Program-made: the position numbers and the translations under genes
NCBI GenBank assembly: GCA_002305045.1
Contig: DBPX01000016.1
Coordinates: forward strand, 208,737-245,869
Length of the DNA stretch: 37,133 nucleotides
DNA from: Ruminococcus sp. UBA1409
GTDB lineage: Bacteria > Bacillota > Clostridia > Oscillospirales > Ruminococcaceae
Direction: 5' to 3'
The notes under the pieces: model-generated
Told to the model about the DNA's origin: nothing
The model's input: the letters and a program-made list of their open reading frames with translations, nothing else
Database searches by the model: none
In this document: positions 8,668 through 17,371 of the stretch, piece after piece
Numbering within the stretch: the first letter of the stretch is position 1
Layout: every line of letters starts with the position of its first letter

Positions 8668-9024
8668 TCAGTTAAGAGCCGCCTTTGCCTTCTCAACTAT
8701 AGCGGTGAAGCCGGCAGGGTCGTTAATTGCAATCTCGGAGAGCATCTTTCTGTTCAGCGTGATTCCAGCTTTTTTAAGACCGTTCATCAGGGTCGAGTAG
8801 TTGACGCCGTTTTGCTTAGCGGCAGCCGAAATTCTAGCTATCCAAAGCTGACGGAAGTCACGCTTTCTCTGCTTTCTTCCTATATACGCATAGTTGCCGG
8901 ACTTCATGACAGCCTGCTTAGCCATCTTGAAGTGCTTGGATTTTGCTCCCCAGTAGCCCTTTGCGAGCTTTAGAGTCTTATTTCTTCTCTTGCGAGTCAT
9001 CATTGCTCCCTTAACACGAGCCAT
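8668..9024 (-). CDS. rplT: 50S ribosomal protein L20
   Basis: The 118-residue product is a full-length L20, beginning [28 protein letters not shown] and carrying the conserved [18 protein letters not shown] core. L20 binds 23S rRNA early in large-subunit assembly and, in Firmicutes, also represses its own operon by binding the infC leader. The ATG at 9024 follows a GGAGGTAAG site. It is the last gene of infC-rpmI-rplT, but is separated from rpmI by an unusually long, structured 127-base spacer (see 9083-9148). Transcription ends at the hairpin immediately after the stop. Confidence 0.98.
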   Translation of the reverse strand: MARVKGAMMTRKRRNKTLKLAKGYWGAKSKHFKMAKQAVMKSGNYAYIGRKQRKRDFRQLWIARISAAAKQNGVNYSTLMNGLKKAGITLNRKMLSEIAINDPAGFTAIVEKAKAALN

Positions 9025-9082
9025 AATATCTTACCTCCATATATTTGTTCGATATCGCAGTCATGATTTTTCGGCGTGGCGA

Positions 9083-9148
9083 GCCGTCACCGGCTTTTAG
9101 ATAAAAGCTCACTGTCTGACAAGGCTCCCAGCCTAAAGCCCTACAGAC
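9083..9148 (-). other. Structured spacer between rpmI and rplT (three potential hairpins)
   Basis: The rpmI-rplT gap (9025-9151) is long for this operon and folds well on the transcribed strand. Hairpin A pairs GTCTG (9144-9148) with CAGAC (9114-9118) and contains an inner AGGCT-GGG-AGCCT stem (9122-9134). Hairpin B is GCTTTT-ATCT-AAAAGC (9093-9108). Hairpin C is GCCG-GTGA-CGGC (9083-9094), overlapping B by two bases so the two compete. No T run follows, so these are not terminators. They could be an L20 site, a processing site or an mRNA stabiliser; none is proven. Confidence 0.5.
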
Positions 9149-9151
9149 GGT

Positions 9152-9355
9152 TTATTTGTAGGGAATGGCCTTCTTGAGTGCCTCGATATTTGCGCTCTTG
9201 GCATAGGCAGTGCCTCTTGCGAGCCTCTTTGCCTTGTGGTCCTTGGAAATAAGACGGTGCCTCTTGTACGCATGCTGAAACTTAACCTTGCCAGTGCCGG
9301 TGAGCGAAAAACGCTTCTTGGAGCCGGAATGAGTCTTAACCTTAATCTTTGCCAT
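9152..9355 (-). CDS. rpmI: 50S ribosomal protein L35
   Basis: A 67-residue, highly basic protein with the L35 signature [18 protein letters not shown] near the N-terminus and [17 protein letters not shown] in the middle. L35 is a small structural protein of the large ribosomal subunit. The ATG at 9355 follows an AGGAGG site. It sits 26 bases after infC and before rplT, the universal order of this operon. Confidence 0.98.
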   Translation of the reverse strand: MAKIKVKTHSGSKKRFSLTGTGKVKFQHAYKRHRLISKDHKAKRLARGTAYAKSANIEALKKAIPYK

Positions 9356-9381
9356 AAAGCTTATCCTCCTGTTTTAACCTG

Positions 9382-9912
9382 TTATTTAGTGTTTGACGGC
9401 TTGGGAGAAACCATCAGGACGATATTTCTACCCTCAATCTTACTTGGCTTGTCGAATACGCCATACTCGCTGATTGCCTGCTTGAACTCATCAAGAAGCT
9501 TATTGCTTAGCTCCTGATGGAGTGCGACGCCCTTGCGGAACTGGAGCCTGATTGAAACCTTGACCTTGTTGCCGTCCTTAAGGAACCTGATTGCCTGATT
9601 CGCCTTTGTGTTAAAGTCGCCGGAGTCAATTTTGGATGTCATCCTGACCTCTTTAATCTCGACAATCTTCTGGTTCTTGCGGGCCTCCTTCTCACGCTTG
9701 GACTGCTCGAAGCAATACTTGCCGTAATCCATGATCTTGCATACCGGCGGATTAGCTGTGGGCGCAATCTTCACAAGGTCCAAATCCTTAGAGATGGCAA
9801 TGGAAAGAGCCTCCTTCGAGGAAATTATGCCCAACTGGCTGCCGTCGGAATCAATAACCCTAATCTGAGCATCTCTGATTTCTTCATTGATCTGATGAAC
9901 TACGCTGCTTAT
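9382..9912 (-). CDS. infC: Translation initiation factor IF-3 (probable AUA start)
   Basis: IF-3 binds the 30S subunit, prevents premature joining of 50S and proofreads start codon selection. The 176-residue product has the N-terminal domain with INEEIRDAQIRVI and SDGSQLGI, and the C-terminal domain ending LMVSPKPS. An ATG/GTG/TTG start search gives only a truncated 150-residue protein from TTG 9834 that would cut through the first conserved strand. The full family N-terminus is in frame upstream and the only codon well placed for the GGAGGTG site is ATA at 9910-9912, 8 bases downstream of GGAGGT. Rare start codons in infC are a known autoregulatory device, since IF-3 discriminates against them. 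The terminator hairpin of the leader ends just upstream of this site. Confidence 0.93.
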   Translation of the reverse strand: MSSVVHQINEEIRDAQIRVIDSDGSQLGIISSKEALSIAISKDLDLVKIAPTANPPVCKIMDYGKYCFEQSKREKEARKNQKIVEIKEVRMTSKIDSGDFNTKANQAIRFLKDGNKVKVSIRLQFRKGVALHQELSNKLLDEFKQAISEYGVFDKPSKIEGRNIVLMVSPKPSNTK

Positions 9913-9930
9913 GGCGCAACACCTCCAAAC

Positions 9931-9966
9931 TTAATTAAAAAGAGCGCAAACCCACCGTTTACGCTC
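9931..9966 (-). terminator. Attenuator terminator in the infC leader
   Basis: On the minus strand GAGCGTAAAC pairs with GTTTGCGCTC (9957-9966 with 9942-9951; one G-U pair, five-base loop) and is followed by TTTTTAATT. It lies between the promoter and the infC ribosome binding site, so it must be bypassed for expression. Confidence 0.85.
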
Positions 9967-10086
9967 AAGATAAAGACATATCCTCAAAAAAGGCGAAGCC
10001 TTCTCATACCGACATGGACTTTACGGATTTTAACCTCTTCACGCAATTGCTTGAGGTGAGAACATAAACGATTCTGCTTTCTTTAC
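9931..10086 (-). promoter_or_regulatory. infC-rpmI-rplT leader, L20-type autoregulatory element
   Basis: About 155 transcribed bases separate the promoter from the attenuator. A ten-base segment near the 5' end (10063-10072 on the plus strand; ATCGTTTATG in the RNA) can pair over its full length with CGTAAACGGT (9954-9963), which forms one arm and the loop of the terminator. This gives a mutually exclusive antiterminator. Between them lie ACCTC (10054-10058)/GAGGT (10033-10037) and AAGGC-TTC-GCCTT hairpins. This is the layout known for the L20 leader of Firmicutes, where L20 favours termination. The family assignment is by position and architecture, not by a covariance search. Confidence 0.72.
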
Positions 10087-10092
10087 CCGATG

Positions 10093-10121
10093 ATTATACC
10101 GCACCTGTTTTGATTTGTCAA
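10093..10121 (-). promoter_or_regulatory. Sigma-A promoter of infC-rpmI-rplT
   Basis: Perfect consensus boxes on the minus strand: TTGACA at 10116-10121, 17-base spacer, TATAAT at 10093-10098. Expected start of transcription is near 10086. Confidence 0.9.
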
Positions 10122-10140
10122 TACTTTTTTAAAAATTTTT

Positions 10141-10470
10141 TCAGCCCTTAAATTCCGCAAGAATCTTTGACGCCTTATCCTCCATCCCGAGCCTGCTGTA
10201 GCACTCGCCGCACATGATATAGGCGGACTCCTCGCTCGGGTCTATGCTTATTGCTATCTTGAAGGCGACTGCCGCCTGCTTGTAGCTTTGGGCGTCATAC
10301 AGCGACATTCCAAGCTCGTAGTAGTCGCTCCAGGCGGGAGGGTCGTCTGACTTTCGGGATGGGAAAAAGGTGTCATATGCCCTCACGGCGGTGACAGCCA
10401 CTATCAAAGCAAGGACCGCCGCAACCGTTTTCCTGCTCACGGGGAGCCTTGGCTGCCTGAATCTTCTCAC
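10141..10470 (-). CDS. Small membrane-anchored TPR protein
   Basis: A 109-residue protein with a basic N-terminus, one transmembrane segment (about residues 14-31, KTVAAVLALIVAVTAVRAY) and, outside or inside the membrane, one to two tetratricopeptide repeats (about 47-108; YYELGMSLYDAQSYKQAAVAFKIAI and a following AYIMCGECYSRLGMEDKA unit). TPRs bind partner proteins; no enzymatic motif is present. GTG at 10468-10470 overlaps the addA stop in a GTGA arrangement, so it is translationally coupled to addA and is the last gene of the recD2-addA cluster. No terminator is visible after its stop; the infC promoter begins 20 bases further on. Function unknown. Confidence 0.8.
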   Translation of the reverse strand: MRRFRQPRLPVSRKTVAAVLALIVAVTAVRAYDTFFPSRKSDDPPAWSDYYELGMSLYDAQSYKQAAVAFKIAISIDPSEESAYIMCGECYSRLGMEDKASKILAEFKG

Positions 10471-13400
10471 CTAAGGTCCACCTCTATTCCGTCCCCAAGC
10501 CTGTAGGAGTAAATATAGCAGGACTTTACCGGCTTGTCAAGAAGAAGGTCAAACGCCGCCTTATAAAGCAATAGCTGCATCGAGTGGGCGTCCTTTAGCT
10601 CCTCAACAGATTTTGCCCTGTCGGTCTTGTAGTCGATTATGACATAGCCGTCCTCCTCCAGGAATATGCAGTCCGCTATTCCCTGGAGCATACCGTCCGT
10701 TCCCTTGTAAAGGGCTTTAAGCTCCTCGCCGGCGTTTATATCGTCAAGCTTTACCAGGAAGCTTTTTTCCCTCATCACAAGCCGGCTCTTTTTTAGCCTG
10801 GAGTAGATATCGCTCCTAAAAAACGCCGTGAGGCCCTTTTTGTTCAGGGACGCAGCCTCAGCCTCGGTAAATGCCCCGGCAGAGCGAAGCCTTGAAATCT
10901 CACCGTCAAGGTCAGAGCCTGCTCTTTCGTAGTCCGCAAGCTGCATAAACCTGTGCATAAGCGTTCCACGCTGTGAATAGGAAAGCTCCCTTACCGTGTC
11001 CTCAAGGCTCGGGACCTCTGGGAAGAAGTTAAGGCTGTCGTCCCTTGTCAGCTCGGATACGGAAACCTTAGCCTCGACATCCCGTCCGGGAATATAAAGC
11101 TCCCTTGAGAACTCCCTAAGAAGCCCTCTGTAAAGCTCCGGCGAGAAGGCGGGCTCGCCGTCCCTGGCGCTTATAGGCTCTAATTTCCCCGGAGGGTCTG
11201 TCACAATAATGTAAGGCAGCTTATAATCCCTATCAGAATCAAGATAGCCCTCAAAGGGGATAAGCCCGTTTATCCTTTTAAAGCCGGGATGCTTTACAAG
11301 AGAAGCCAAAATCCAGTCTCTTTGGCATACCGCTCCTAAGGACACGCTCGCTGGAACAAGATGGGAGCTAATCATCCCCTTGAGCCTTTTTGCCGTCTCG
11401 AGGGCTGCTGAGTCAAGCTCCATCACCAAAAACAGCCTCTCCCTGGCTCTTGTCATGGCGACATACAAAAGCCTTAGCTCCTCGGAAAGAAGCTCCTTTT
11501 TTGCAAGCCCAGAAAGATAAAGATGAAAAACCGTCCTTCGCCTTGAGAGGGTCTCATAGTCGTTAAACATTATCCCGACTCCCTGCTCGTAGCTCAAAAG
11601 AAGCCTGTCGCTGATGTCGTCAAGGTTAAACCTCTTAGACAGCTGGCACAAAAATACAAACGGATACTCAAGACCCTTAGCCTTGTGTATAGTCTTTACA
11701 TTGACCGCATCCCTAGATTCGGTGACGGTTATCGCCTCCTCAAAATCGCCGCCGGTCCTTTTTACATGGTCTATATAGCTCAAAAAGCCGGCAAGCCCTC
11801 CCGAGGTGCTCTCGTAGCTCTTTGCATACTCCAAAAGAAGATTTAAATTCGCACACCTTTTTCTTGCCTCAAGCTCGCTGTCCGAATAGGCGCTTGAGAC
11901 GGTCGAGTATATATCCGTGGTGTCGTATATCCTCTGGATGAGCTTCGTAAGAGGTAGTCCGGCGGAAAGAAGCCTTAGCCGCCTTATAAGCTTCACGGCA
12001 TTAAGGCACTTATTGGCAAGAGGTCCGTTTTCGTGCGAGAGGCTCAAAAGGTTCTGATACAGCCTTTTTTCACGGTCGTAAAGCCTTAAAGAGGCTATGT
12101 CGTCGTCGCTGAAGCCAAGAATCGGAGACAGAAGCAGGCTTGCAAGCGGGACCTCACGCATCGGGCTGACGGCAACCGAGAGAAGGCTCAAAACAAGCGA
12201 AATCTCTCTCGAGCCAAGATACCCGGACACCTCCTGACTCATGATTCCAAGCCCCTCCTCCCTGAACGCCTCCTCCAGGCCAGAATGGGAATTTGTCCTT
12301 GTGAGGACGCAGAAGTCTCCGGCGCAGCAGGGTCTTTCGCCGTCGCCGTCAGGGACCCTGACGCCGCTCTCTATCATCCCTCTTATCCTTCTTGCTATCG
12401 CCTGATACTCGCTCGTCTCCTCCTTATTGCAAAGAATGATCTCGGTGGGAGAGCCGTCCTTATCCTCTTTCCTTCCCGGAACAAGCATCTCTGATTCGTC
12501 ATATGTAACCTCGCCCAGCTCGTCTGACATCAGGGAGGAAAAAACATAGTTTGAAAAATCGAGCACCGAGGGCCTGCTCCTGAAATTCTTTGAAAGTAGT
12601 ATCTCCCTCACTCTGCCAGCCCTTGCCATCTCCCTGGTATTAAGAAATATTTTGGGATTAGCCTGTCTGAACCTGTATATCGCCTGCTTGACATCGCCGA
12701 CGCAGAAAACATTTTCGCCCAGTGTGCTAAGGTCGTCAGAGTCGGATATCGCCTTGAAAATGACCTCCTGAAGATTGTTTACATCCTGAAACTCGTCGAT
12801 GATTATAAGCCTGTACCTGCCGGAAAAGGCAAGCTCTTTGGCATAGTCCGTTCTTGCAAGCCTGCCGTCATCGTCACAGCTTACAAGCATAGAGACTAAA
12901 AGAAGCTCAGAGTCAGAAAAGTCGATTGCGTTTTTTTCCTGCTTCCTTGAATAGACCTCGCTGTCAAGCTCGTCTGCAAGAAGAAATAGCGAGCCTATGC
13001 AGTCTATGGATTTTTTAGAGTCGTCATCTGCCCCCGCAAAGAACGGAGCAAGCCTTTTAACACCTTCAAGCTCCTCTCTAATGCCGGAGTTAAAGGATTT
13101 TAACAGCTCGTAGACGGCGTTCTCCTCCGGCGTGGAGGACTCCTTTTCCTGCTTTTTCTGTCTTGCTCCGACAAGGCTTTTTATCCCGATTTCAAGAATA
13201 TATGAGGATAGCTCATAATAGTCAAGCCTGTCTGCGTTTTCATAAATTCTAAAGCACTCTGCGACATTCTCGCTAAGGACTTTTTTAGCTCCCGAATGAT
13301 AATTAAGCCTTTCAAGAAGCTTATCTATGCTCCTGGCAAGCCCGCAGGCGGTGCGGAGCCTGAGCATGACCTCCTCCCTGAGGGCGCTAAGAGCCTTTTC

Positions 13401-14009
13401 TGTCATGCCGCCGCTCTTGTAGGAGTCAAGCACCGTTTTCTCCCAGCTCCTTCTGAACGGTATCGAGCGCTCGAATCTCCACAGCTTTAAAACCATGGTT
13501 TTAAGCGAGCCGTCCCCCTCGTGGGAAAACCAGTCAAGGAGCCTTTTCATATCTTCTGGTCTTGAAAGATACGCCCTGTCAAAAACCTCATCTATGGCGC
13601 TTTGGCTTATCATATCAGCCTCTGCCTTTTCCATTATCCTAAGGCCGGGTCGGAAGCCGGTGCCGATTAGATTGTTCCTTACCATATCGAAGCAGAAGGA
13701 GTTAATCGTGCATATGCTGGCAAGACCCAAAAGCGCCTGCTGGCTCTGGAGCCAGTCGCTGTCCGGGTTTTTGTCCCCTGCCTCCTCCAAAGCGTTAGCC
13801 AGCTTCTCTCTCATCTGGTCGGCAGCGTCGTTTGTAAAGGTGACGGCAAGGATTGAATCCGCCGGGACGCCCAAGCTCTTATCAGACAGTATTCGTATAG
13901 TCCTCTCGACAAGCACGGCGGTCTTTCCGCTTCCTGCCGCCGCCGAGACAATCACCGGCTCCCTGAAGCTGTTTATTGCGCTTAGCTGCTCGCTTGTCCA
14001 CTCAGGCAT
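10467..14009 (-). CDS. addA: ATP-dependent helicase/nuclease subunit A (AddA)
   Basis: AddA is the motor subunit of the AddAB helicase-nuclease, which processes double-strand ends for RecA at Chi sites. The 1180-residue product has Walker A AAAGSGKT (23-30), the helicase Walker B IIIDEFQDVNN, motif III GDVKQAIYRFRQANP, the late helicase motif NVKTIHKAKGLEYPFVFL and motif VI LLYVAMTRARERLFLV, and ends in a RecB-type nuclease domain with GIADCIFLEEDGYVIIDYK (DYKTDR active-site segment). The ATG at 14009 has AAGGAGG 6 bases upstream; it overlaps the addB reading frame by 8 bases, so expression is coupled. Length is typical. Confidence 0.97.
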   Translation of the reverse strand: MPEWTSEQLSAINSFREPVIVSAAAGSGKTAVLVERTIRILSDKSLGVPADSILAVTFTNDAADQMREKLANALEEAGDKNPDSDWLQSQQALLGLASICTINSFCFDMVRNNLIGTGFRPGLRIMEKAEADMISQSAIDEVFDRAYLSRPEDMKRLLDWFSHEGDGSLKTMVLKLWRFERSIPFRRSWEKTVLDSYKSGGMTEKALSALREEVMLRLRTACGLARSIDKLLERLNYHSGAKKVLSENVAECFRIYENADRLDYYELSSYILEIGIKSLVGARQKKQEKESSTPEENAVYELLKSFNSGIREELEGVKRLAPFFAGADDDSKKSIDCIGSLFLLADELDSEVYSRKQEKNAIDFSDSELLLVSMLVSCDDDGRLARTDYAKELAFSGRYRLIIIDEFQDVNNLQEVIFKAISDSDDLSTLGENVFCVGDVKQAIYRFRQANPKIFLNTREMARAGRVREILLSKNFRSRPSVLDFSNYVFSSLMSDELGEVTYDESEMLVPGRKEDKDGSPTEIILCNKEETSEYQAIARRIRGMIESGVRVPDGDGERPCCAGDFCVLTRTNSHSGLEEAFREEGLGIMSQEVSGYLGSREISLVLSLLSVAVSPMREVPLASLLLSPILGFSDDDIASLRLYDREKRLYQNLLSLSHENGPLANKCLNAVKLIRRLRLLSAGLPLTKLIQRIYDTTDIYSTVSSAYSDSELEARKRCANLNLLLEYAKSYESTSGGLAGFLSYIDHVKRTGGDFEEAITVTESRDAVNVKTIHKAKGLEYPFVFLCQLSKRFNLDDISDRLLLSYEQGVGIMFNDYETLSRRRTVFHLYLSGLAKKELLSEELRLLYVAMTRARERLFLVMELDSAALETAKRLKGMISSHLVPASVSLGAVCQRDWILASLVKHPGFKRINGLIPFEGYLDSDRDYKLPYIIVTDPPGKLEPISARDGEPAFSPELYRGLLREFSRELYIPGRDVEAKVSVSELTRDDSLNFFPEVPSLEDTVRELSYSQRGTLMHRFMQLADYERAGSDLDGEISRLRSAGAFTEAEAASLNKKGLTAFFRSDIYSRLKKSRLVMREKSFLVKLDDINAGEELKALYKGTDGMLQGIADCIFLEEDGYVIIDYKTDRAKSVEELKDAHSMQLLLYKAAFDLLLDKPVKSCYIYSYRLGDGIEVDLR

Positions 14010-17000
14010 CCTTATCCTCCTTTTTGCCGTTATCAAGCTCTATAAGCTCGAGAAGCCTGTATTTGTCCTCGGAGTCAAGCTCCCTGAACGACTGCCGCCT
14101 GTGATTACAGCAGTCGGAGTATTCGCAAAAGCTGCACTCAGAGCGTCCTCCCTTTCCGACCGGCATAGGCGATATCCTGCCGCCGACAAGCCCTGAGCCG
14201 AACTCCCTAAGCTTTTCAAGGGCAAAGTCCTCGAGGAGTAGAAAGCTCCTTTTTGGTATCAGGCAGGAGCCGGAAAGCTCACCTGACTTTGTCATTGTGA
14301 CGGGAGCAAAGACTCCGCTGAGGCTGCTGTCCATGGCGTACGGTGAGAAGCCGTCGTCGACAATCAGCCCGGAGCGCCTTAGCTGCTTGAAGGAGCGCTG
14401 CTGCCTTGTCAAAAGCGAGGTTTCGGGATCGTAGTCATCCTTACAGCTCAAAAATCCGGAGTTCATATAAAGCACGCCGGAGGGCGACATTTTGTTAAAC
14501 TCAGTGTCGGAGCCTCTTGTAAGAGCAGACATGTATATTAGCATCTGCAAATCAAGTCCGTTATAAAGCTCCTCCCATTTAAGGCTCTTTCCCCCGGTCT
14601 TATAGTCGATAATCCTTATGTACTCTGTGCCGTCCGAATCGGTGCTGACATCTATGCGGTCGACTATCCCTCTTATGCTGACATACTTTTCTCTTCCGCC
14701 GTCCCCTTTAAGAGGGAGCCTTAGTATGCTCCTTCCGCCGCCGGAGAGATCGTATTCAAATCTGACCGGCTTAAAGCTTGACAGCTTAAGCTCCTCCCTC
14801 AGATTTATAAGTATCTCTAGGCAGGGTATTCTTAGCCTGCTGTAAACAGCCTCGAAGCCGGGAGTCTTCCCGAAGTCCCCTCCTAAATAAAGCTCCCTGT
14901 ATTCTCTAAGGCAGCCGTCTATTCCGAGTGAAAGCTCGCCGTCAGACAGGGAGGTAAAGTCCTCCTTATGGCTGCTAAGCATCCTCTCAAAGACAAAATG
15001 CATAACGCTTCCACGGTTTGCAGGGTCTATTCCAAGAGGTCTTACGGTTTTTAGCTTCAGCCCGTACTTCAAAAAATACTCATACGGACATTTGTTGTAA
15101 AGGTCAACCCTGCTGGCGGTTATGTTGATGTCGCTCCCGTCAGAGGTGAAAAGACGGTCGGCAATTTCCGGCTCTAGGCTTCTTACCCTGCTCTGACCGG
15201 CAGCCTGAGCGAGCCTTTTTTCGTACTCCGGCAGGGTCATAAGAGCCTTTATCACCGAGAGCCTGGCTCCCTTGTCCATCCCGAAGGCGGTAAGATGATA
15301 GTAAGCCGCCCTGGGCGTGGAGAGATATAGCTCCCTTGGAAGAAGCTCTGCGTCCTTAGGGGCTATTCCTAAAGAGCTTATTATCCTTCTTACCGCCTGC
15401 GAGGGCCTTTGTCTGTTTCCCAGGCTGTCGCTGAGGGTGTAGCTTAAAACCAGCCTATCCCTAGGAGCGGTCAGCGCCTTAAAGCAGTACAGCCTTTCGG
15501 CGTCCAGCCTCTCAAGCTGGCTCAGCTCGAACACTATGCCGTTCTTTTTTAGCGTCTCGGTGTCCGAGCCGCTCAATATACCCGTCCTTTTGATATCCAT
15601 CGGGAATTTTCTTTCGTTCAGTCCGAGCACAAATGCCGTCTTGACCGAGGGTATTACCGACCTGGAGGCGTCGTACACCGATATCGCCGAGAGCTTCTGC
15701 GGAGGGCTTGAAATAGTGAGCTGAGACATTATCACCCTCAAAAGCTCCAAAAAGGCGGTGAGACTGAGTCTCTGACTGCCGGCTATGGTGTATATGGAGG
15801 ATATGCCCTCCATCAAAACCGTCCAGACCTGCTTAAACAGCCTTGCGGCTTCAAGCCGCTCGCCCTCGTCGGGAGACTCCATTATAAGCCTGTGTGCATT
15901 TCCCGGGAAATCCCACTCCTTTAAAAAGGCGTTAAAGGCAAGGCATATCTGGGCGGCTTCGGCTCCCGAGCAGGCGTCATGAAGCCTTTTTACCGGCTCT
16001 ACAAGACGCCTTCTTATCCTGTTCAGCTCCTCTAGGCTGACCTTTTCCCAGTCTGCCGAAAAGTCGCTCAGCCAGACATCGCCGTCTATATTCCAGCGGA
16101 CTGCATATTCCTCGAGGAGAATTATCTCCTCCTCGGTAAAGCCGGAAAACGGCGACCTAAGCAGTCCCAAAAGCCTTTCGGTATTCGGCTTTCTCGACGC
16201 CGCAGCCTCTATTGCCATGAAGATGAACACCATCGCCGAGGCGTCGCAGGCCCTTGACTTCCAGTCGATAAAGTAAGGAAGCCCGTATCTTTCAAAGGCG
16301 GACTCTAAAGCGCCCATGTAGGAATCGACATCTCTTACTATGACGGCAATATCCGTACAGCCGCAGACGCCCTCGGATATAAGCGCCCTTGCTGCTGCGG
16401 CGCACAGCTCTGCCTCCTCGTATACGGTTTTTGCGTGGATGATTTCTACGCCCTCGCATGACGGGCCGGTCTGCCTTTTACGAAGCATAACCGACTCTAC
16501 AGACCTTATACCCTCAGCCCTTGGAGCCTCCTCCGAGATTTCAAGCTGCTCGCAGAATGCTCCAAGCTCTTCTGCCGCCTGCAAAAGCCTTTTCTTGGTG
16601 GAGTACACCGTGCTGTATACGCTGGCTCCCTGAGGCTTTAAATCCTTCGGGAGGTTTAAGGATACCGTGACGGCGGCGGCTGAGGAAAGCATCCTTTTGA
16701 TAAAGTCGAGCTCGTCCTTGGAGTAGCTGTCAAACCTGTCTATGAATACATGGCTGCCTCTGAAAAAGTCATGCCTTTGCGATAATTCGGCTCCGATTCC
16801 GACAAGAGAGCTTTCATCTCTTAGACCTCTTGATTTAAGCTCCTGTATGTAAAAGCCGTATATTGCGGCTATATCCGACAGCTTGTCCCTAAGAGTGCCC
16901 TCCAGCCGTGACAGATAGCCTTCAAGAAGCTCGCTTGTCGCTCCGCTTCTTATAAGCCCGTCAATGATTTCGGACATCTCGCCGATAAAGGAGGGTCTTT

Positions 17001-17346
17001 TTGCCGCCCTGTCAAGAGCTGTAAGCCCCTTTTCCTTTATCGCCCTCCTGACGGAAAGGAACATCAAGGACAGCCGCTCAGCCTTTTTTATAAGGACTCC
17101 CTTATCCGTCCCGTAGCTTACTATGAGCTCCTCGGCGAGCTTTTTAAAGCTCGATATCCTGACGAGGTTAAACTCCTTCGGCCCAAGCTCGCAATAAAGC
17201 CTTTTGTCAAACTCAAAGGAGAACTGGTCGGGCACTATGCAGATTATGCCGTGAGCATTCTCGCCGGAGGATAAGAGCCTTTTTATCTCCCTCGAATAGT
17301 ATTCAAGCTTATCCTCCGGGGTTTTACCGAACACCAGCCTTAGCAT
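14002..17346 (-). CDS. addB: ATP-dependent nuclease subunit B (AddB), degenerate Walker A
   Basis: AddB is the Chi-recognising partner of AddA with a second nuclease domain. The 1114-residue product has a C-terminal nuclease with GIVDRIDVSTD and IIDYKTGGKSL, and the four-cysteine Fe-S clamp: one cysteine in NKCPYEYFLKYGLK and three in CSFCEYSDCC (spacing C-x2-C-x5-C) near the C-terminus. The N-terminus reads MLRLVFGKTPEDK where most AddB proteins have a GxxGxGKT P-loop, so the nucleotide-binding loop appears lost. ATG 17346 with GGAGGT six bases upstream is preferred to the TTG immediately before it. It overlaps addA by 8 bases and follows spoIIR by 25 bases. Confidence 0.95.
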   Translation of the reverse strand: MLRLVFGKTPEDKLEYYSREIKRLLSSGENAHGIICIVPDQFSFEFDKRLYCELGPKEFNLVRISSFKKLAEELIVSYGTDKGVLIKKAERLSLMFLSVRRAIKEKGLTALDRAAKRPSFIGEMSEIIDGLIRSGATSELLEGYLSRLEGTLRDKLSDIAAIYGFYIQELKSRGLRDESSLVGIGAELSQRHDFFRGSHVFIDRFDSYSKDELDFIKRMLSSAAAVTVSLNLPKDLKPQGASVYSTVYSTKKRLLQAAEELGAFCEQLEISEEAPRAEGIRSVESVMLRKRQTGPSCEGVEIIHAKTVYEEAELCAAAARALISEGVCGCTDIAVIVRDVDSYMGALESAFERYGLPYFIDWKSRACDASAMVFIFMAIEAAASRKPNTERLLGLLRSPFSGFTEEEIILLEEYAVRWNIDGDVWLSDFSADWEKVSLEELNRIRRRLVEPVKRLHDACSGAEAAQICLAFNAFLKEWDFPGNAHRLIMESPDEGERLEAARLFKQVWTVLMEGISSIYTIAGSQRLSLTAFLELLRVIMSQLTISSPPQKLSAISVYDASRSVIPSVKTAFVLGLNERKFPMDIKRTGILSGSDTETLKKNGIVFELSQLERLDAERLYCFKALTAPRDRLVLSYTLSDSLGNRQRPSQAVRRIISSLGIAPKDAELLPRELYLSTPRAAYYHLTAFGMDKGARLSVIKALMTLPEYEKRLAQAAGQSRVRSLEPEIADRLFTSDGSDINITASRVDLYNKCPYEYFLKYGLKLKTVRPLGIDPANRGSVMHFVFERMLSSHKEDFTSLSDGELSLGIDGCLREYRELYLGGDFGKTPGFEAVYSRLRIPCLEILINLREELKLSSFKPVRFEYDLSGGGRSILRLPLKGDGGREKYVSIRGIVDRIDVSTDSDGTEYIRIIDYKTGGKSLKWEELYNGLDLQMLIYMSALTRGSDTEFNKMSPSGVLYMNSGFLSCKDDYDPETSLLTRQQRSFKQLRRSGLIVDDGFSPYAMDSSLSGVFAPVTMTKSGELSGSCLIPKRSFLLLEDFALEKLREFGSGLVGGRISPMPVGKGGRSECSFCEYSDCCNHRRQSFRELDSEDKYRLLELIELDNGKKEDKDA

Positions 17347-17371
17347 CAAGACACCTCCATAAGCCCATAAT

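Noticed and set aside
8459..8696. Open frames through the 24-bp repeats giving octapeptide repeats (GVFLYAPV-like and RVFIRPC-like), including a 63-residue N-terminal extension of the rRNA methyltransferase
   Set aside because: The repeat length is a multiple of three, so any frame without stop stays open. There is no ribosome binding site, and homologues start at the GTG 8458 position. The hairpin and T-run pattern explains the sequence better.
13495..14196. Plus-strand open frame of 233 codons
   Set aside because: Shadow of the addA/addB junction on the other strand; no recognisable features.
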